39,029 nt of DNA from Acidimicrobiia bacterium (GTDB lineage Bacteria > Acidobacteriota > Terriglobia > Versatilivoradales > Versatilivoraceae): the NCBI GenBank assembly GCA_016871215.1, contig VFZK01000005.1, forward strand, positions 1 to 39,029, written 5' to 3'. A program made the position numbers and the translations under genes. Below are positions 24,763 through 33,933 of the stretch, in pieces. Below the pieces are notes generated by a model. It searched no databases and was not told where the DNA came from. It worked only from the letters and a program-made list of their open reading frames with translations. Numbering within the stretch: the first letter of the stretch is position 1; every line of letters begins with the position of its first letter.

Positions 24763-24843
24763 CTCGAAGGTGATCGCCGTGGCCGATTCCTGCAATCCCG
24801 AATGCGAGCTAGGACCGAGGAAGACGGAAGACTCTGGTCGTGG

Positions 24844-26745
24844 TCACAGCTTCGGGTTCTGCTGCAGAGTCGAGCTCGACACTCTCATGCGAACTGGCCC
24901 CAGTCTTGACTGGATTTGTTCAATGAGAGGATCGCCGGAGACGGTGCGCTTCAAGCCTTCCTCCCAAGCAGAGATAGCTTCTGTAAGCCGTCCCTGGGCC
25001 TCCCGGCACATCCCAAGCCGGTAGAATCCTTCGGCCGCTTCTGGAAATCGCTGGATAATCAGCCCCGCAATCTCTTCAAGAGCATCCAGCTTGTTGATGC
25101 GCTGATAGGCAACGGCGATATTGCTTAGGGCCCGTATGTTGTTTGGGTTTACGTACGTGGCCCGATAGAAAAAGTAAAGAGCCCTCTGCAGCTGGCCCAT
25201 TTCGGCATACACACGTCCAAGATTGTTAATAGCTACATCGAAGTCGGGTGAGGCATTCAAGGCGGCGTGGAATTTCTGCCTGGCGAATTCGGTTTGTCCC
25301 TTGTCGAAGTAATATCCACCCATGCCTGAAAGTGCCAGGTGGTATTTAGGATGAATAGCGAGTGAGTGCCAGAACTCGATACCCGCTCGATTGATATTGC
25401 CGTTGTTGATGTAGTGCAACCCAAGATTGTAGTGAGCGATCTCGTTGTAGAAATCCTGCTCGAGAACACGGGTCCAAAACGTCTCATTGTTCTGCCAGAC
25501 GCGATTGAACTGGATCGTTCTCAGGCCAAGCCATGCGATCCAAAGCGCAGCCACAGTCGCCAACGCGATTCGAACAACTGGAAACAGGCGGCATCGATTC
25601 CAGATCCAGCGGCCCGTGAACGCCAGCAGCACCCACACACCAGCTTCCGAAATGTAGAGATACCGGTTTGCCATCTGAATGGGCAACGGCACGATGTTCA
25701 GGACAGGAATCATCAAAACGACGAAAGAGGCCAACCAGAAGAATAGCGGCCTAGACAGCCGGGCCAAGACCACGAGGGCGAAAGCGCACAAGAGCAGAGG
25801 GACCCAGTATGCCAGGCTGCTCAATGAAGGCGATTCCCGGGGATAGTAGAAACCGCTCAGGTAGGCCGGGAACAGGAGTATCTTGAGGTACTCTTCAAAC
25901 AGATGCCCGGAGGCAAATGCGCTCAACAGCGGGCCCCCAGGATGGTACGAGTTCAGCGCTCGATGAGCTCCCGCTGCGTGGATGGAAAGAAAGGTGTGAA
26001 TCTCTGCTAGAACAAGGAAGGGGATTTTGTCGTAAAGTCGAAGCCCCAATAGGTTCTTTTTCTTGAAGGCATAGTCGTAGGCAAGGAAAACCAGCGGTGC
26101 AACGACGGTACTGGCCTTAGACAACAGCGACAGCAGAAAACAGAAGACCGAAAGGAGGAAGTTCAGGCGGGCGTCCCTTTTTCTGAACTCAATGTACTGG
26201 TGGAAAGACAGGAAGAAGAACAACGTTGCCAGCAGGTTCTTTCGTTCTGAAGCCCAGCTCACTGTTTCCACGTTTGCCGGGTGAATGGCGAACAGCAAGA
26301 TGCTGCCGAGTACAACGAATCGCGGCAGGGAGAATTGGCGCAGCAAGGCGAAAAGCGCCGCCACACAACAGAGGTGCAAAAGAAGATTGTGGAGGTGGTA
26401 GCCGGCAGGGTTGAGTTCGAAGAGCGCGTAGTCCAGCGCGTAGGAGAGAAGTGTCAAAGGGGCATAGTTGGCAAAATAGGGCTCGGTAACGATCCTGTTC
26501 AGTTTCTGGAGAGACAGCGAACGAATCAGTTGATTGTTGACTATGTATTCCGGGTCATCCCAGTTGGTGAATTCACGAGGAAATGTGCTGAGATATAACC
26601 CGGCAGAGATCAACAAAGCGACCACCAGACCCAGCCATTCCACTCGAGACGTACCGATCCTTGAGTCTGCCAGCGCCGTGAGCGGCGGCTGGGGGGCCTG
26701 TTCGACGTCGTTAGTTTCAGTCGTGACTTCCTGCCCGCTCTCCAA
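24844..26745 (-). CDS. TMTC-like GT-C membrane protein with C-terminal TPRs
   Basis: A 633-residue protein from TTG 26745, with GGGAG about ten bases upstream. The N-terminal 400 residues are polytopic and carry the GT-C-type first loop FTNWDDPEYIVNNQLI (Asp-Asp), then FANYAPLTLLSYALDY, HLHNLLLHL, FAIHPANVETVSWASERKN and KASTVVAP, the pattern of bacterial relatives of the eukaryotic TMTC O-mannosyltransferases. From about 430 to 600 there are about five TPRs (AGIEFWHSLAIHPKYHLAL, QKFHAALNASPDFDVAINNLG, ALYFFYRATYVNPNN). It should use a polyprenyl-phosphate sugar on the outer face of the membrane; TMTC proteins modify proteins, but the acceptor here is unknown. The gene sits immediately upstream of the ligase-like gene. 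Confidence 0.85.
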   Translation of the reverse strand: MESGQEVTTETNDVEQAPQPPLTALADSRIGTSRVEWLGLVVALLISAGLYLSTFPREFTNWDDPEYIVNNQLIRSLSLQKLNRIVTEPYFANYAPLTLLSYALDYALFELNPAGYHLHNLLLHLCCVAALFALLRQFSLPRFVVLGSILLFAIHPANVETVSWASERKNLLATLFFFLSFHQYIEFRKRDARLNFLLSVFCFLLSLLSKASTVVAPLVFLAYDYAFKKKNLLGLRLYDKIPFLVLAEIHTFLSIHAAGAHRALNSYHPGGPLLSAFASGHLFEEYLKILLFPAYLSGFYYPRESPSLSSLAYWVPLLLCAFALVVLARLSRPLFFWLASFVVLMIPVLNIVPLPIQMANRYLYISEAGVWVLLAFTGRWIWNRCRLFPVVRIALATVAALWIAWLGLRTIQFNRVWQNNETFWTRVLEQDFYNEIAHYNLGLHYINNGNINRAGIEFWHSLAIHPKYHLALSGMGGYYFDKGQTEFARQKFHAALNASPDFDVAINNLGRVYAEMGQLQRALYFFYRATYVNPNNIRALSNIAVAYQRINKLDALEEIAGLIIQRFPEAAEGFYRLGMCREAQGRLTEAISAWEEGLKRTVSGDPLIEQIQSRLGPVRMRVSSSTLQQNPKL

Positions 26746-26771
26746 AGGTCTTCTCCCTGTGCAACCGCGTC

Positions 26772-27707
26772 TCAGCGAGCGCTGGGCCTAGCGACCACCC
26801 TTAATACCCCACCTCGGCCAATGGCTGCTTCCATCAGGGCAAAGAGCAGCGCCGGCAGTACCAGACCTGCGGCCATCGCAAACTCTCGGAATGTTGCCAT
26901 CAGACCGGGAAAGGACTCTCGCTTCAAAATTCGATACAGCGTGCCTTTTTCTCTCCCAATTGCGTTGAGCCAGCTCTGCAGTACGCCGTAAGGTCCTTGT
27001 TCGAGCGACAGAGTCGAACGCTGCTCGATCTGAAAGCCGCTCGTTTCCAGCAGCCTATGGAGTCCAACCGGCGAGAAATGATAGAGGTGATGTTCGGGGT
27101 CGAGGTGAAACCAATTCTTGCCGCTCGTTCGGGACTGAAGGCTGGCGAGGTTCGGAACCTCCAGGTAGACCACGCCCTTTGGCTTGAGCAGGCGTGCAAT
27201 GAGGGCCAGCGTTTTCTGCGGGTCGTCCAGGTGTTCCAGCACGTGCCAGAGGATTGCCGCGTCGAAAGAGTGACCATCAAAAGGACACTCCTCCAGCGGC
27301 TGCGTATAGATGTGGAGCCCCTGAGTCTGGGATGCGCGGCGTGCGGCCAACGCAGAGCGTTCGGTGCCATGGCAGTCGTGCCCAAGCTGGGCAAGTTGGT
27401 GCAGCAACAAGCCTCTGCCGCAACCCACCTCGAGGATTCGGGTCCGCCCGGCCACGAGGGTGTGAACACGCGCGGCTCTCTTCCGGTTCATCCAGCCAAC
27501 GAAAGCTTCGACGATCGGAACGAACTTGACATTGTCGGTACCGTAGTAGTTCTCGGAGTAGTGAGCCTCCAGGTTTGCGGGATCCGGCTTTGGGCAAGTC
27601 TCGCTTGTTCCGCAGTGTTTGCAGGTGCGAAGAGACTGGTGCGTATCGTCCAAACGAGTGATGCCAAACTCGCCGGTGCCGCAGGCAATGCAGGTCGTGG
27701 CGGGCAT
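26772..27707 (-). CDS. SAM-dependent methyltransferase with N-terminal Cys-pair domain
   Basis: A 311-residue protein from ATG 27707 (MPATTCIACG), five bases after the upstream GT2 stop; the longer frame overlaps that gene. The N terminus has CIAC and CKHC, a zinc-binding-type pair common in sugar-locus methyltransferases. The class I methyltransferase core follows: motif I ILEVGCGRGLLLHQLA, an acidic residue at ERS after strand 2, FDAAILWHVLEHLDDPQ (motif II region) and LLKPKGVVYLEVPN. The C terminus has a hydrophobic stretch. In this setting it probably methylates a sugar residue of the surface glycan, but a C-methyl versus O-methyl role cannot be read from the sequence. Confidence 0.87.
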   Translation of the reverse strand: MPATTCIACGTGEFGITRLDDTHQSLRTCKHCGTSETCPKPDPANLEAHYSENYYGTDNVKFVPIVEAFVGWMNRKRAARVHTLVAGRTRILEVGCGRGLLLHQLAQLGHDCHGTERSALAARRASQTQGLHIYTQPLEECPFDGHSFDAAILWHVLEHLDDPQKTLALIARLLKPKGVVYLEVPNLASLQSRTSGKNWFHLDPEHHLYHFSPVGLHRLLETSGFQIEQRSTLSLEQGPYGVLQSWLNAIGREKGTLYRILKRESFPGLMATFREFAMAAGLVLPALLFALMEAAIGRGGVLRVVARPSAR

Positions 27708-27712
27708 CGCAC

Positions 27713-28522
27713 TCAACTGAACTGCTTGTACTTGACGAATCCCCATCGGAAGAACAGGTACCTGGCGATCGTGCGAAGAATGGACAGGCCGTAAACGACC
27801 CCGGCTTTGAAGCTGACAGAGGAGGAATCGAAAGAGTAGCGGGTTGAAACGGGAATTTCCTTGAAGCGCATCTTCTTGATCACAAACTGCACCAGAATCT
27901 CGTTGTCGAAGACGAAATTCTCAGAGTTGGCTTCGAAATTCACGCTCTCGAGCGCGTGCCGGTTGTAGGCACGGTAGCCCGTGTGAAACTCCGAAAAGTT
28001 CGTTCGCAGGACAATGTTTTCCATCCACGTGAGAAACTTGTTGGACACAAACTTGTACAAGGGCATGCCGCCACGCAGCGGATCGCCCAACATTCTGGAA
28101 GCCAGCACGACATCGGCTTCGCCGCGCAAGATGGGCTGCACAATGTCGCTCGCAATGGTGGGATCGTACTGATAGTCGGGATGGAGCAGGACAACGATCT
28201 CTGCGCCTTGCTCCAGCGCCTTGGCATAGCACGTCTTCTGATTACCGCCATAGCCCCGGTTCTTCCGGTGGCGGATGGCTTGAATGTCGAGCTTTGAGGC
28301 CACTTCGAGCGTGTTGTCAGAGCTTGCGTCGTCGACGAGAATGATCTGGTCGTAGCTGCCCTTGGGCAGGGCATAGTAAGTCTTGTCAAGGGTGAGCGCT
28401 GCATTGTAGGCGGGCATCACGATCACGATCTTCGGTCTGTGAGGAGCGGCGCTCTCTTCCATTGTCGCTGCTGAATCGGTGTGCATCGGGCCGGTTGCAA
28501 TCGGTGCGTTCGCAATCAACAT
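27713..28522 (-). CDS. DPM1-like family 2 glycosyltransferase
   Basis: A 269-residue GT2 enzyme. The GT-A fold starts IVIVMPAYNAALTLDKTYYAL, with VDDASSDNT, the NRGYGGNQKTCYAKAL nucleotide-sugar segment, LLHPDYQYDP (DxD-equivalent) and DVVLASRMLGDPLRGGMP. There is no multi-span C-terminal domain, only a short hydrophobic end (ILRTIARYLFFRWGF). This subfamily resembles dolichyl-phosphate mannose synthase, and bacterial members make polyprenyl-phosphate sugars. It is therefore a candidate supplier of Und-P-hexose for the GT-C enzymes in the window. The ATG lies 7 bp inside the end of the GT4 gene and the next gene starts 5 bp after its stop. Confidence 0.9.
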   Translation of the reverse strand: MLIANAPIATGPMHTDSAATMEESAAPHRPKIVIVMPAYNAALTLDKTYYALPKGSYDQIILVDDASSDNTLEVASKLDIQAIRHRKNRGYGGNQKTCYAKALEQGAEIVVLLHPDYQYDPTIASDIVQPILRGEADVVLASRMLGDPLRGGMPLYKFVSNKFLTWMENIVLRTNFSEFHTGYRAYNRHALESVNFEANSENFVFDNEILVQFVIKKMRFKEIPVSTRYSFDSSSVSFKAGVVYGLSILRTIARYLFFRWGFVKYKQFS

Positions 28523-29693
28523 CTTGTCCCAGCTGAGACCTGCTCGTAAAGATCCGAATAGTCTTTTACCATCTTTTCTGCCGAAAACTCACCAACACTT
28601 GCGCGGGCTTGGTTCGCCATGGTTTGGCGCAAGCTCTCGTTCGTCAACAGACGAACGACCGAAGATGCCAGGCTGTCGACGTCTCCCGGTGGGGCCAAGA
28701 AACCGTTCTTGCCGTCTTCGACTAACTCTCCAACGCCGTCGACGTGGCTCGCCACGACAGGAACTCCAGACAGAAATGCCTCCACCAGTGACCGGGGGAG
28801 TCCTTCCCACAGCGAGGTCAAGAGAAAAACGTCGAAAGCGCCCAGCAGCTCCGGCACATCGCGCCGCCAGCCCAGCATCCGCACCCTGGATGCGATGCCA
28901 AGCTTCTCTGCAAGCGCTTCCAGTTGTGGTCGCAGGGAGCCATCGCCTGCCATCACGAAGCGAACCGCCGGAACAGCCTTGCCGATTTGAGCCGCAGCTT
29001 CCAGGAAAAGGTGCAGAGCCTTGGCGGGGGTGAAAGAGGCCACCACACCGACGACCTTATCGGTTGGGTTAAACCCTAACTCTATTTTTTTTGGGGCTTG
29101 GCGACATTGGCTGCCCGATAGTCTGAGAATTCCACACCCGAGCGGATGAGGACACATTGTTCGCGGCGGAAGATCCCGTAAGATTGCCCGAGCACCCGAT
29201 TGGGTTCGGACACAACGACGAACTGAGAAGTGATCCGGGCCGTGGCGCGCTCTACACCGACATAGAACGCCCTTTGCCAAGCAGGATGCCGGGGGCTGAA
29301 TCCAAACCCATGGTAGGTGTGGACCACCCTGGGGACGCCTGCCAGTTTTGCTGCCCAACGCCCGACAATGCCGGCTTTAGGGGTGTGGGTATGAACGACG
29401 TCTGGCTTGAAACTCCTGAGAATTTCACAGATCTTTCGGGCCGACTGAATGTCATTCCACGCTGCACGGAGCCCGATTGGCCGCGTCAAGTCTGGTACCA
29501 CGTAGTGCCTGATGGACGGGATGGCGGACAGCTCGGCAAGCAGCAGACCGCCATCTCCGGTAATCACGGTCTGCTCGAAACGCCCCGGGTCTAGACTCTG
29601 GCTCAGGTGCAGCACCGCGCGCTGCGCACCGCCGAGGTCCATGCGAGTGATGATTCGTGCGATCTTGATCTTGGTAGGAGGGTGCTCTGGCAC
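28516..29693 (-). pseudogene. Family 4 glycosyltransferase interrupted by a frameshift at A8
   Basis: Two frames together make one GT-B glycosyltransferase of about 390 residues. The N-terminal part (GTG 29693) has IARIITRMDLGGAQRAVLHL, PDVVHTHTPKAGIVGRWAAK and RVVHTYHGFGF and stops after VAKPQKK. The C-terminal part continues in another frame as PKKIELGFNPTDKVVGVVAS and carries the donor-site motifs SLWEGLPRSLVEAFLSGVPVV and LVEDGKNGFLAPPGD. The switch falls on eight A residues on the coding strand (T at 29085-29092): seven or ten would restore the frame. Both halves look otherwise intact, so the lesion is recent, reversible, or a sequencing error. It would extend the lipid-linked glycan. 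Confidence 0.88.
29085..29092 (-). repeat. A8 homopolymer at the GT4 frameshift
   Basis: Eight T on the plus strand, followed by GGGG. On the coding strand the frame reads K-P-Q-K-K-stop with eight A; the alternative frame reads A-P-K-K-I-E and continues into the intact C-terminal domain. Tracts of this length can slip during replication. Confidence 0.9.
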
Positions 29694-29735
29694 TGTGTTC
29701 AGGCCGGTTGGCGATCGTTCTGTTCTGGCTCCGGA

Positions 29736-30728
29736 CTATAGGGACATGTCCACTTTCTTGAGGGCATAGGCAATGGAAACGCAGACGAAAAGCGTCAAGC
29801 TGAGGGTCGCGATCGCCGCAGAGGCACTTATGCGAGTCATCAGGAGCGCAACCACGCCCAGTGTCGCGGCAGCGCAGTAGCTCGCCACCACTGTTTGACG
29901 AACGCTGAGACGCCACTTCCGCAACCGAAGTGCGAAATGGTCCGGGCTGCCCTGCATGATGGGCATCCCACGACAGAAGCGGATATACATGATCAAGAAC
30001 ATGTCGAAGACGGGGACGCCTAGGATCAGGACTGGCGCGACCACTCCCCAGAGACTGACGCGTGTGTACGCTCCGTTCATCGATAACGCCGCGAGCATGA
30101 GCCCAATGAACAGACTGCCTGCGTCGCCGAGGTAGATCTTGGCCGGTTGAAAGTTATAGCGCAAGAATCCGAGCAAGCTTCCGGCTAGCGCGAACGACAG
30201 CGGAACGATCAGCTCACGCCCGCTTCGGTAATTCACAACAACCAGAAGCAACGCGGCGATTGCGCCAACTCCCGAGGCCAACCCATCCATCACATCAATC
30301 AGGTTGAACGCGTTGGTGATTGCCATGACCCACAGCACCGTCAGAGGAATCGCAATCCAAACTGGAAGTATCGTCAGCTTGATGAATATCGAGGCTTTGA
30401 CCAGGACACAGGCGGCAATGAACTGGCCGAGCAGCTTGACTTGGGGGCTTAGCACGCCAAGATCGTCGATCAACCCCAGAATCACAATGATCGCGCCGGC
30501 CAGAAGAATGCCGAGCACCTCGCGGCTGTACTGATGCACAACACCGGTGGCGAGCAGAAATGAGAGATAAACGGCGAGCCCCCCCAAGTAGGGCACGGGT
30601 TCCGTGTGTTTCTTCAGGCCGCCGGGTTTGTCCATGATGCCAAACTTCAACGCAGCCCGGCGAAAGAGAGGCGTGAGATACAGGGCCAGCAGGAAGGAGA
30701 GAGCAAATGCCAAGCAATGGAGAATCAT
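29736..30728 (-). CDS. WecA/TagO-type polyprenyl-phosphate glycosyl-1-phosphate transferase
   Basis: A 330-residue polytopic enzyme of the MraY/WecA family that starts glycans by moving a sugar-1-phosphate, commonly GlcNAc-1-P, from its UDP form to undecaprenyl phosphate at the inner membrane. Family motifs are present: the cytoplasmic DKPGGLKKHTEPVPYLGG, LGLIDDLG with Asp88-Asp89, NAFNLIDVMDGLASG (Asp145, Asp148) and KIYLGDAGS (201-205). The last loop has PDHFALRL in place of the HIHH-type motif. About ten membrane segments. It is the initiating enzyme of the glycan locus, placed between a methyltransferase gene (12 bp upstream) and the frameshifted GT4 gene. Confidence 0.93.
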   Translation of the reverse strand: MILHCLAFALSFLLALYLTPLFRRAALKFGIMDKPGGLKKHTEPVPYLGGLAVYLSFLLATGVVHQYSREVLGILLAGAIIVILGLIDDLGVLSPQVKLLGQFIAACVLVKASIFIKLTILPVWIAIPLTVLWVMAITNAFNLIDVMDGLASGVGAIAALLLVVVNYRSGRELIVPLSFALAGSLLGFLRYNFQPAKIYLGDAGSLFIGLMLAALSMNGAYTRVSLWGVVAPVLILGVPVFDMFLIMYIRFCRGMPIMQGSPDHFALRLRKWRLSVRQTVVASYCAAATLGVVALLMTRISASAAIATLSLTLFVCVSIAYALKKVDMSL

Positions 30729-30740
30729 AATCGGTTGGCG

Positions 30741-31595
30741 TCAGGGTCTCCTGGCATAAGCGACCAGTTTGCCCCCAAGCTTTGAAAAAGGTCTGCTTGC
30801 CCAAAAGGCGGCCCTGGCCGTGAGCCTCTCGACCGCAGACAGCTGCACGCGGGAGAGCTCCTGATTCACCGATTGGAGCGAGATCAGCTCGAACCCGGTA
30901 GAGGCCAGCAACTGAGAGAGGCTCTGGGCCGTGAAATACGAAAGGTGATCGGGATAATACAACCGTCGCATGGGCTCGCTGAACGAGTGAAGGCTGGCCG
31001 TAAACAAAGCTCGGGAAATCCGGCGCAGCAAAGCCCGGTCATTCGGTGTCAAAGCAAAAAGCACCCCACCCGGTCGCAGGATTCGAAACGCATGTTCAAG
31101 GTCTTGCCGGGGATTTGCTGCGTGCTCAATCAAGTCGTACATGGTGACCACATCGAAGCTCGACTCAGGCAAGCCCAACTCGCAGAGAAACCCTTCATGA
31201 ACCTCGCACTGAGTCCGATTCCTGGCCACGGCAGCCAGAGATGCCGAGATCTCGATGCCCGATGCATGAAAACCGAGCCTCTGCGCCTGTTTCAGTAGCG
31301 CACCGTTGCCACATCCGATGTCGAGCAGCCGCAATTCGGTGCGATTGCCAGGCAGAGCGTCTCTGCATTGGCGCAAGTAGCGATCCAGATTGGCTTCCAC
31401 CTGCGAATCGATGCCCGCGAAGTATTGGCTTTGTCCGCCGTTACCGTACCCTGAGTAGATTGCGCGTATCGAGCTGGCATCATGCTCAGCATCCAAGTAG
31501 ACGTGCGTGCACTCGGCGCAACGACGAACACGACACCCCTCGACCACGAACCACAATGCGGTATTCTGAGAACCACAGGCTCTGCAGTTTGTCAT
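30741..31595 (-). CDS. SAM-dependent methyltransferase with N-terminal Cys pair
   Basis: A 284-residue protein from ATG 31595 (MTNCRACGSQ); a TTG at 31619 is an alternative. The N terminus has CRAC and CAEC, the same Cys-pair plan as the methyltransferase at 26772. The class I core shows LLDIGCGNGALLKQAQ, GIEIS, FDVVTMYDLIEHAANPRQ and ILRPGGVLFALTPN. The C-terminal 90 residues are mostly helical (LSQLLASTGFELISLQSV). It probably modifies a sugar or a lipid-linked intermediate of the locus. It lies 12 bp upstream of the WecA-type gene and 110 bp downstream of the amidotransferase gene. Confidence 0.87.
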   Translation of the reverse strand: MTNCRACGSQNTALWFVVEGCRVRRCAECTHVYLDAEHDASSIRAIYSGYGNGGQSQYFAGIDSQVEANLDRYLRQCRDALPGNRTELRLLDIGCGNGALLKQAQRLGFHASGIEISASLAAVARNRTQCEVHEGFLCELGLPESSFDVVTMYDLIEHAANPRQDLEHAFRILRPGGVLFALTPNDRALLRRISRALFTASLHSFSEPMRRLYYPDHLSYFTAQSLSQLLASTGFELISLQSVNQELSRVQLSAVERLTARAAFWASRPFSKLGGKLVAYARRP

Positions 31596-31704
31596 ACGCT
31601 CTCGGCCTGCGATTTCCAAAGCGGCTTCACCCGAGCCGGCTCAATCATTGCGGGCCACTTCGGCGACGGCGGGAGGATCCGAAGACGAGGCATCCAACCG
31701 AGCC

Positions 31705-33679
31705 TCAAGACGACACGAAACGGCGGTTGTCCTCCAACCAAGCCTGGAACATCAGAACGTCCCAGAGCGGATATTGCCAGTTCCGGCGCCCGGCAAGATG
31801 CTCCTTCCACTTGGCTCGAACCAGAAACGGTTGCAGGAAACCTTCTGCCTTCAGCCGCGCTTCGTCGAGTAGCGTCTCAGCCCATTCACGCAACGACCCC
31901 CGCAGCCAGGCATGCAGCGGAACGGCAAATCCGCTCTTCGGACGGTCCAACAGAGATGGTGGTACGTACCCATATGAGACCTGGCGAAGAAGCCACTTGC
32001 CTTGTTTCCCTCGGACCTTCAGACACTGTGGCAAAGTCCAGGCGAATTCGACCAGTGTGTGATCCAACATAGGAGTTCGAGCTTCCAGGCTTGCGGCCAT
32101 GCTGGCACGATCCAGCTTCACCAGAATATCGTCTGGCAAATAGGTTAAGGTATCCAAAAACATCATGCGGTCCGCCAGCCCGAGCGCGCCTTCAGGAAAT
32201 CTCTGATCGCTCACTGGTGTCGCAAGCTCCGAAGATCCCAGCACCAACGAGGTCGATTTCTCCCAATGCGAAACCAGTTTCAGATAGAACTCATCCTGGC
32301 TCGTGGCCGAAAGCGCAACAGCGAGCTTCTGGAGCTTGTCACCCGAGTGCCTCTGCACCCACGGTTTGGGCAAGGCTGGCGCCAGAATTTCCGAAAAGCG
32401 CTGCCACGCTTGGGGAGAGGGTGCATTCAGGACCAGACTGACCATCCGGCGCAACCAGGATGGAAGAGATGCCAGTTTGTGCCAGAGTTCAACGCCCCAG
32501 ACGTATCGGTTGTATCCCCCAAACAATTCATCCCCCCCCGTCGCCTGAAAGACTCACGCTGACTTGCTTGCGTGCCAAACGCGATATCAAAAACGTCGGG
32601 ATCTGGGACGAATCGGCGAAAGGCTCATCGTAGATCCTCGGCAATTGCGGGATGATGGCCAGCGCATCTTCGGCCGTTACCCAGGCTTCAGAGTGGTTCG
32701 TTCCAAGATGCTTCGCGACAGCGCGGGCGCTATCGGCCTCGTTGTACTGATCGAACGTACTGCCCAGGCAGAACGTCTGCACGGGCCTCGAGCTCTGCGC
32801 TTGCATCAGGGCGACCACGGTCGAGGAGTCCACGCCACCCGAGAGGAACGCTCCCAATGGAACGTCGGCGACCATTCTCGATTGGACCGACCGTGCCAGG
32901 CGTCTCTCTAGTTCTGCGGCAGCGTCTTGCTCGGAGCCGGGAAAAGAGTTCTTCGATCCGTTCAAGGCGACTTCCAGCAAGCTCCAGTACGGCCGCGGCG
33001 AGGAGGGACCAGGAGCGCCTTTGGAGCAGTCCAGTGTCAGAACCGTCGCGGGAGGTAGTTTGAGGATGCCGTTGTAAACTGAATAGGGCGCGGGGATGCA
33101 GTTGTGGCGGAAATAGAGCGCCAGGGCCGATCGGTCGATCGAGGCTCGAAAAACTGGATAGGCTGTGAGGCTTTTCAGTTCCGAGCCAAACAGGAAAGCG
33201 GGTCCAATCCAGCCGTAGTAGAGGCTCTTCTCGCCCAGTCGGTCCCGCACAAGATGCAACTGTCGGTCGCGACGATCCCAAAGTGCGAAAGCAAACATGC
33301 CATTCAGGGATTGCAGCGCACGTTGCAGTCCCCATTGACTGGCACACGCCAGAATCACCTCCGTATCCGAACGGCCTCGAAAAGCATGACCTTCGATCTC
33401 CAGCTGTTTTCGCAGGTCGGCGTGGTTGTAGATTTCGCCATTAAAGACGATCACGAATCGTTGGCAGCGCGAGACCATGGGTTGGTGGCCACTTTGGGTC
33501 AGATCCAAGATCGCCAGCCGCCTAAAGCCAAGCGCGATTCCAGCTTGGGCCTCGGTCCAGGTTCCATCGTCGTCCGGGCCGCGGTGCCGGAGTGTTTCGG
33601 CCATCCGCGACACCATAGCCGCTAGTTGGCCGTCGTTCTTCGCGCCAGAGGTGTCGATGAAGCCAGCAAGACCACACAT
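31705..33679 (-). pseudogene. asnB: Asparagine-synthase-like amidotransferase interrupted by a frameshift at G8
   Basis: Two frames make one glutamine-dependent asparagine-synthase-family protein of about 657 residues. The start is ATG 33679, which gives MCGLAGFID with Cys2 as the N-terminal nucleophile; an 80-residue extension upstream would bury this Cys and is rejected. The glutaminase half has RHRGPDDDG, FNGEIYNHADLR and GRSDTEVIL. The synthetase half has the PP-loop LSGGVDSSTVV and DEPFADSSQIPTF. The first frame stops at SLSGDGGG; the second resumes at the expected GDELFGGYNRY. One G too many in an eight-G run (C at 32532-32539) explains it. In glycan loci such enzymes often amidate uronic acids rather than make asparagine. 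Confidence 0.9.
32532..32539 (-). repeat. G8 homopolymer at the asnB frameshift
   Basis: Eight C on the plus strand. With seven G on the coding strand the frame reads G-D-G-G-D-E-L-F-G-G-Y, the family's conserved segment; with eight it reads G-D-G-G-G-stop. The tract encodes conserved residues, so the run itself is partly imposed by the protein. Confidence 0.9.
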
Positions 33680-33933
33680 AGAATGAGCAGAGCTTATTTC
33701 CAGTCCGTGCCGACCCAGATCACGAAGCAATCGGGACTCACATCGCCTCGACCCGCGAAAGAAAGAGACGAGCCGAGGATAGGGGCTTCCAGCCAGGTGC
33801 CGCCTGTCATCTCGATATTTTGAAGCCGATCTCTGGTCGCAATCGATGCGGCCCTGCGTTGTCGGATGCTCCGTCCAGGGAGGTTGTGTTTCTTGAGGAA
33901 TGGCCGCCAGCGGCTCCAACACTTGCGCTTCTT

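Noticed and set aside
29070-29100. Programmed ribosomal frameshift at the A8 tract
   Set aside because: A slippery A-run could allow it, but I see no stimulatory hairpin or internal Shine-Dalgarno at the right distance, and glycosyltransferases are not known to use it. Error or phase variation are simpler.
33680-33922. 80-residue N-terminal extension of the amidotransferase frame
   Set aside because: The family needs Cys2 free at the N terminus after Met removal, and MCGLAGFID begins at 33679. The extension has no domain-like sequence.
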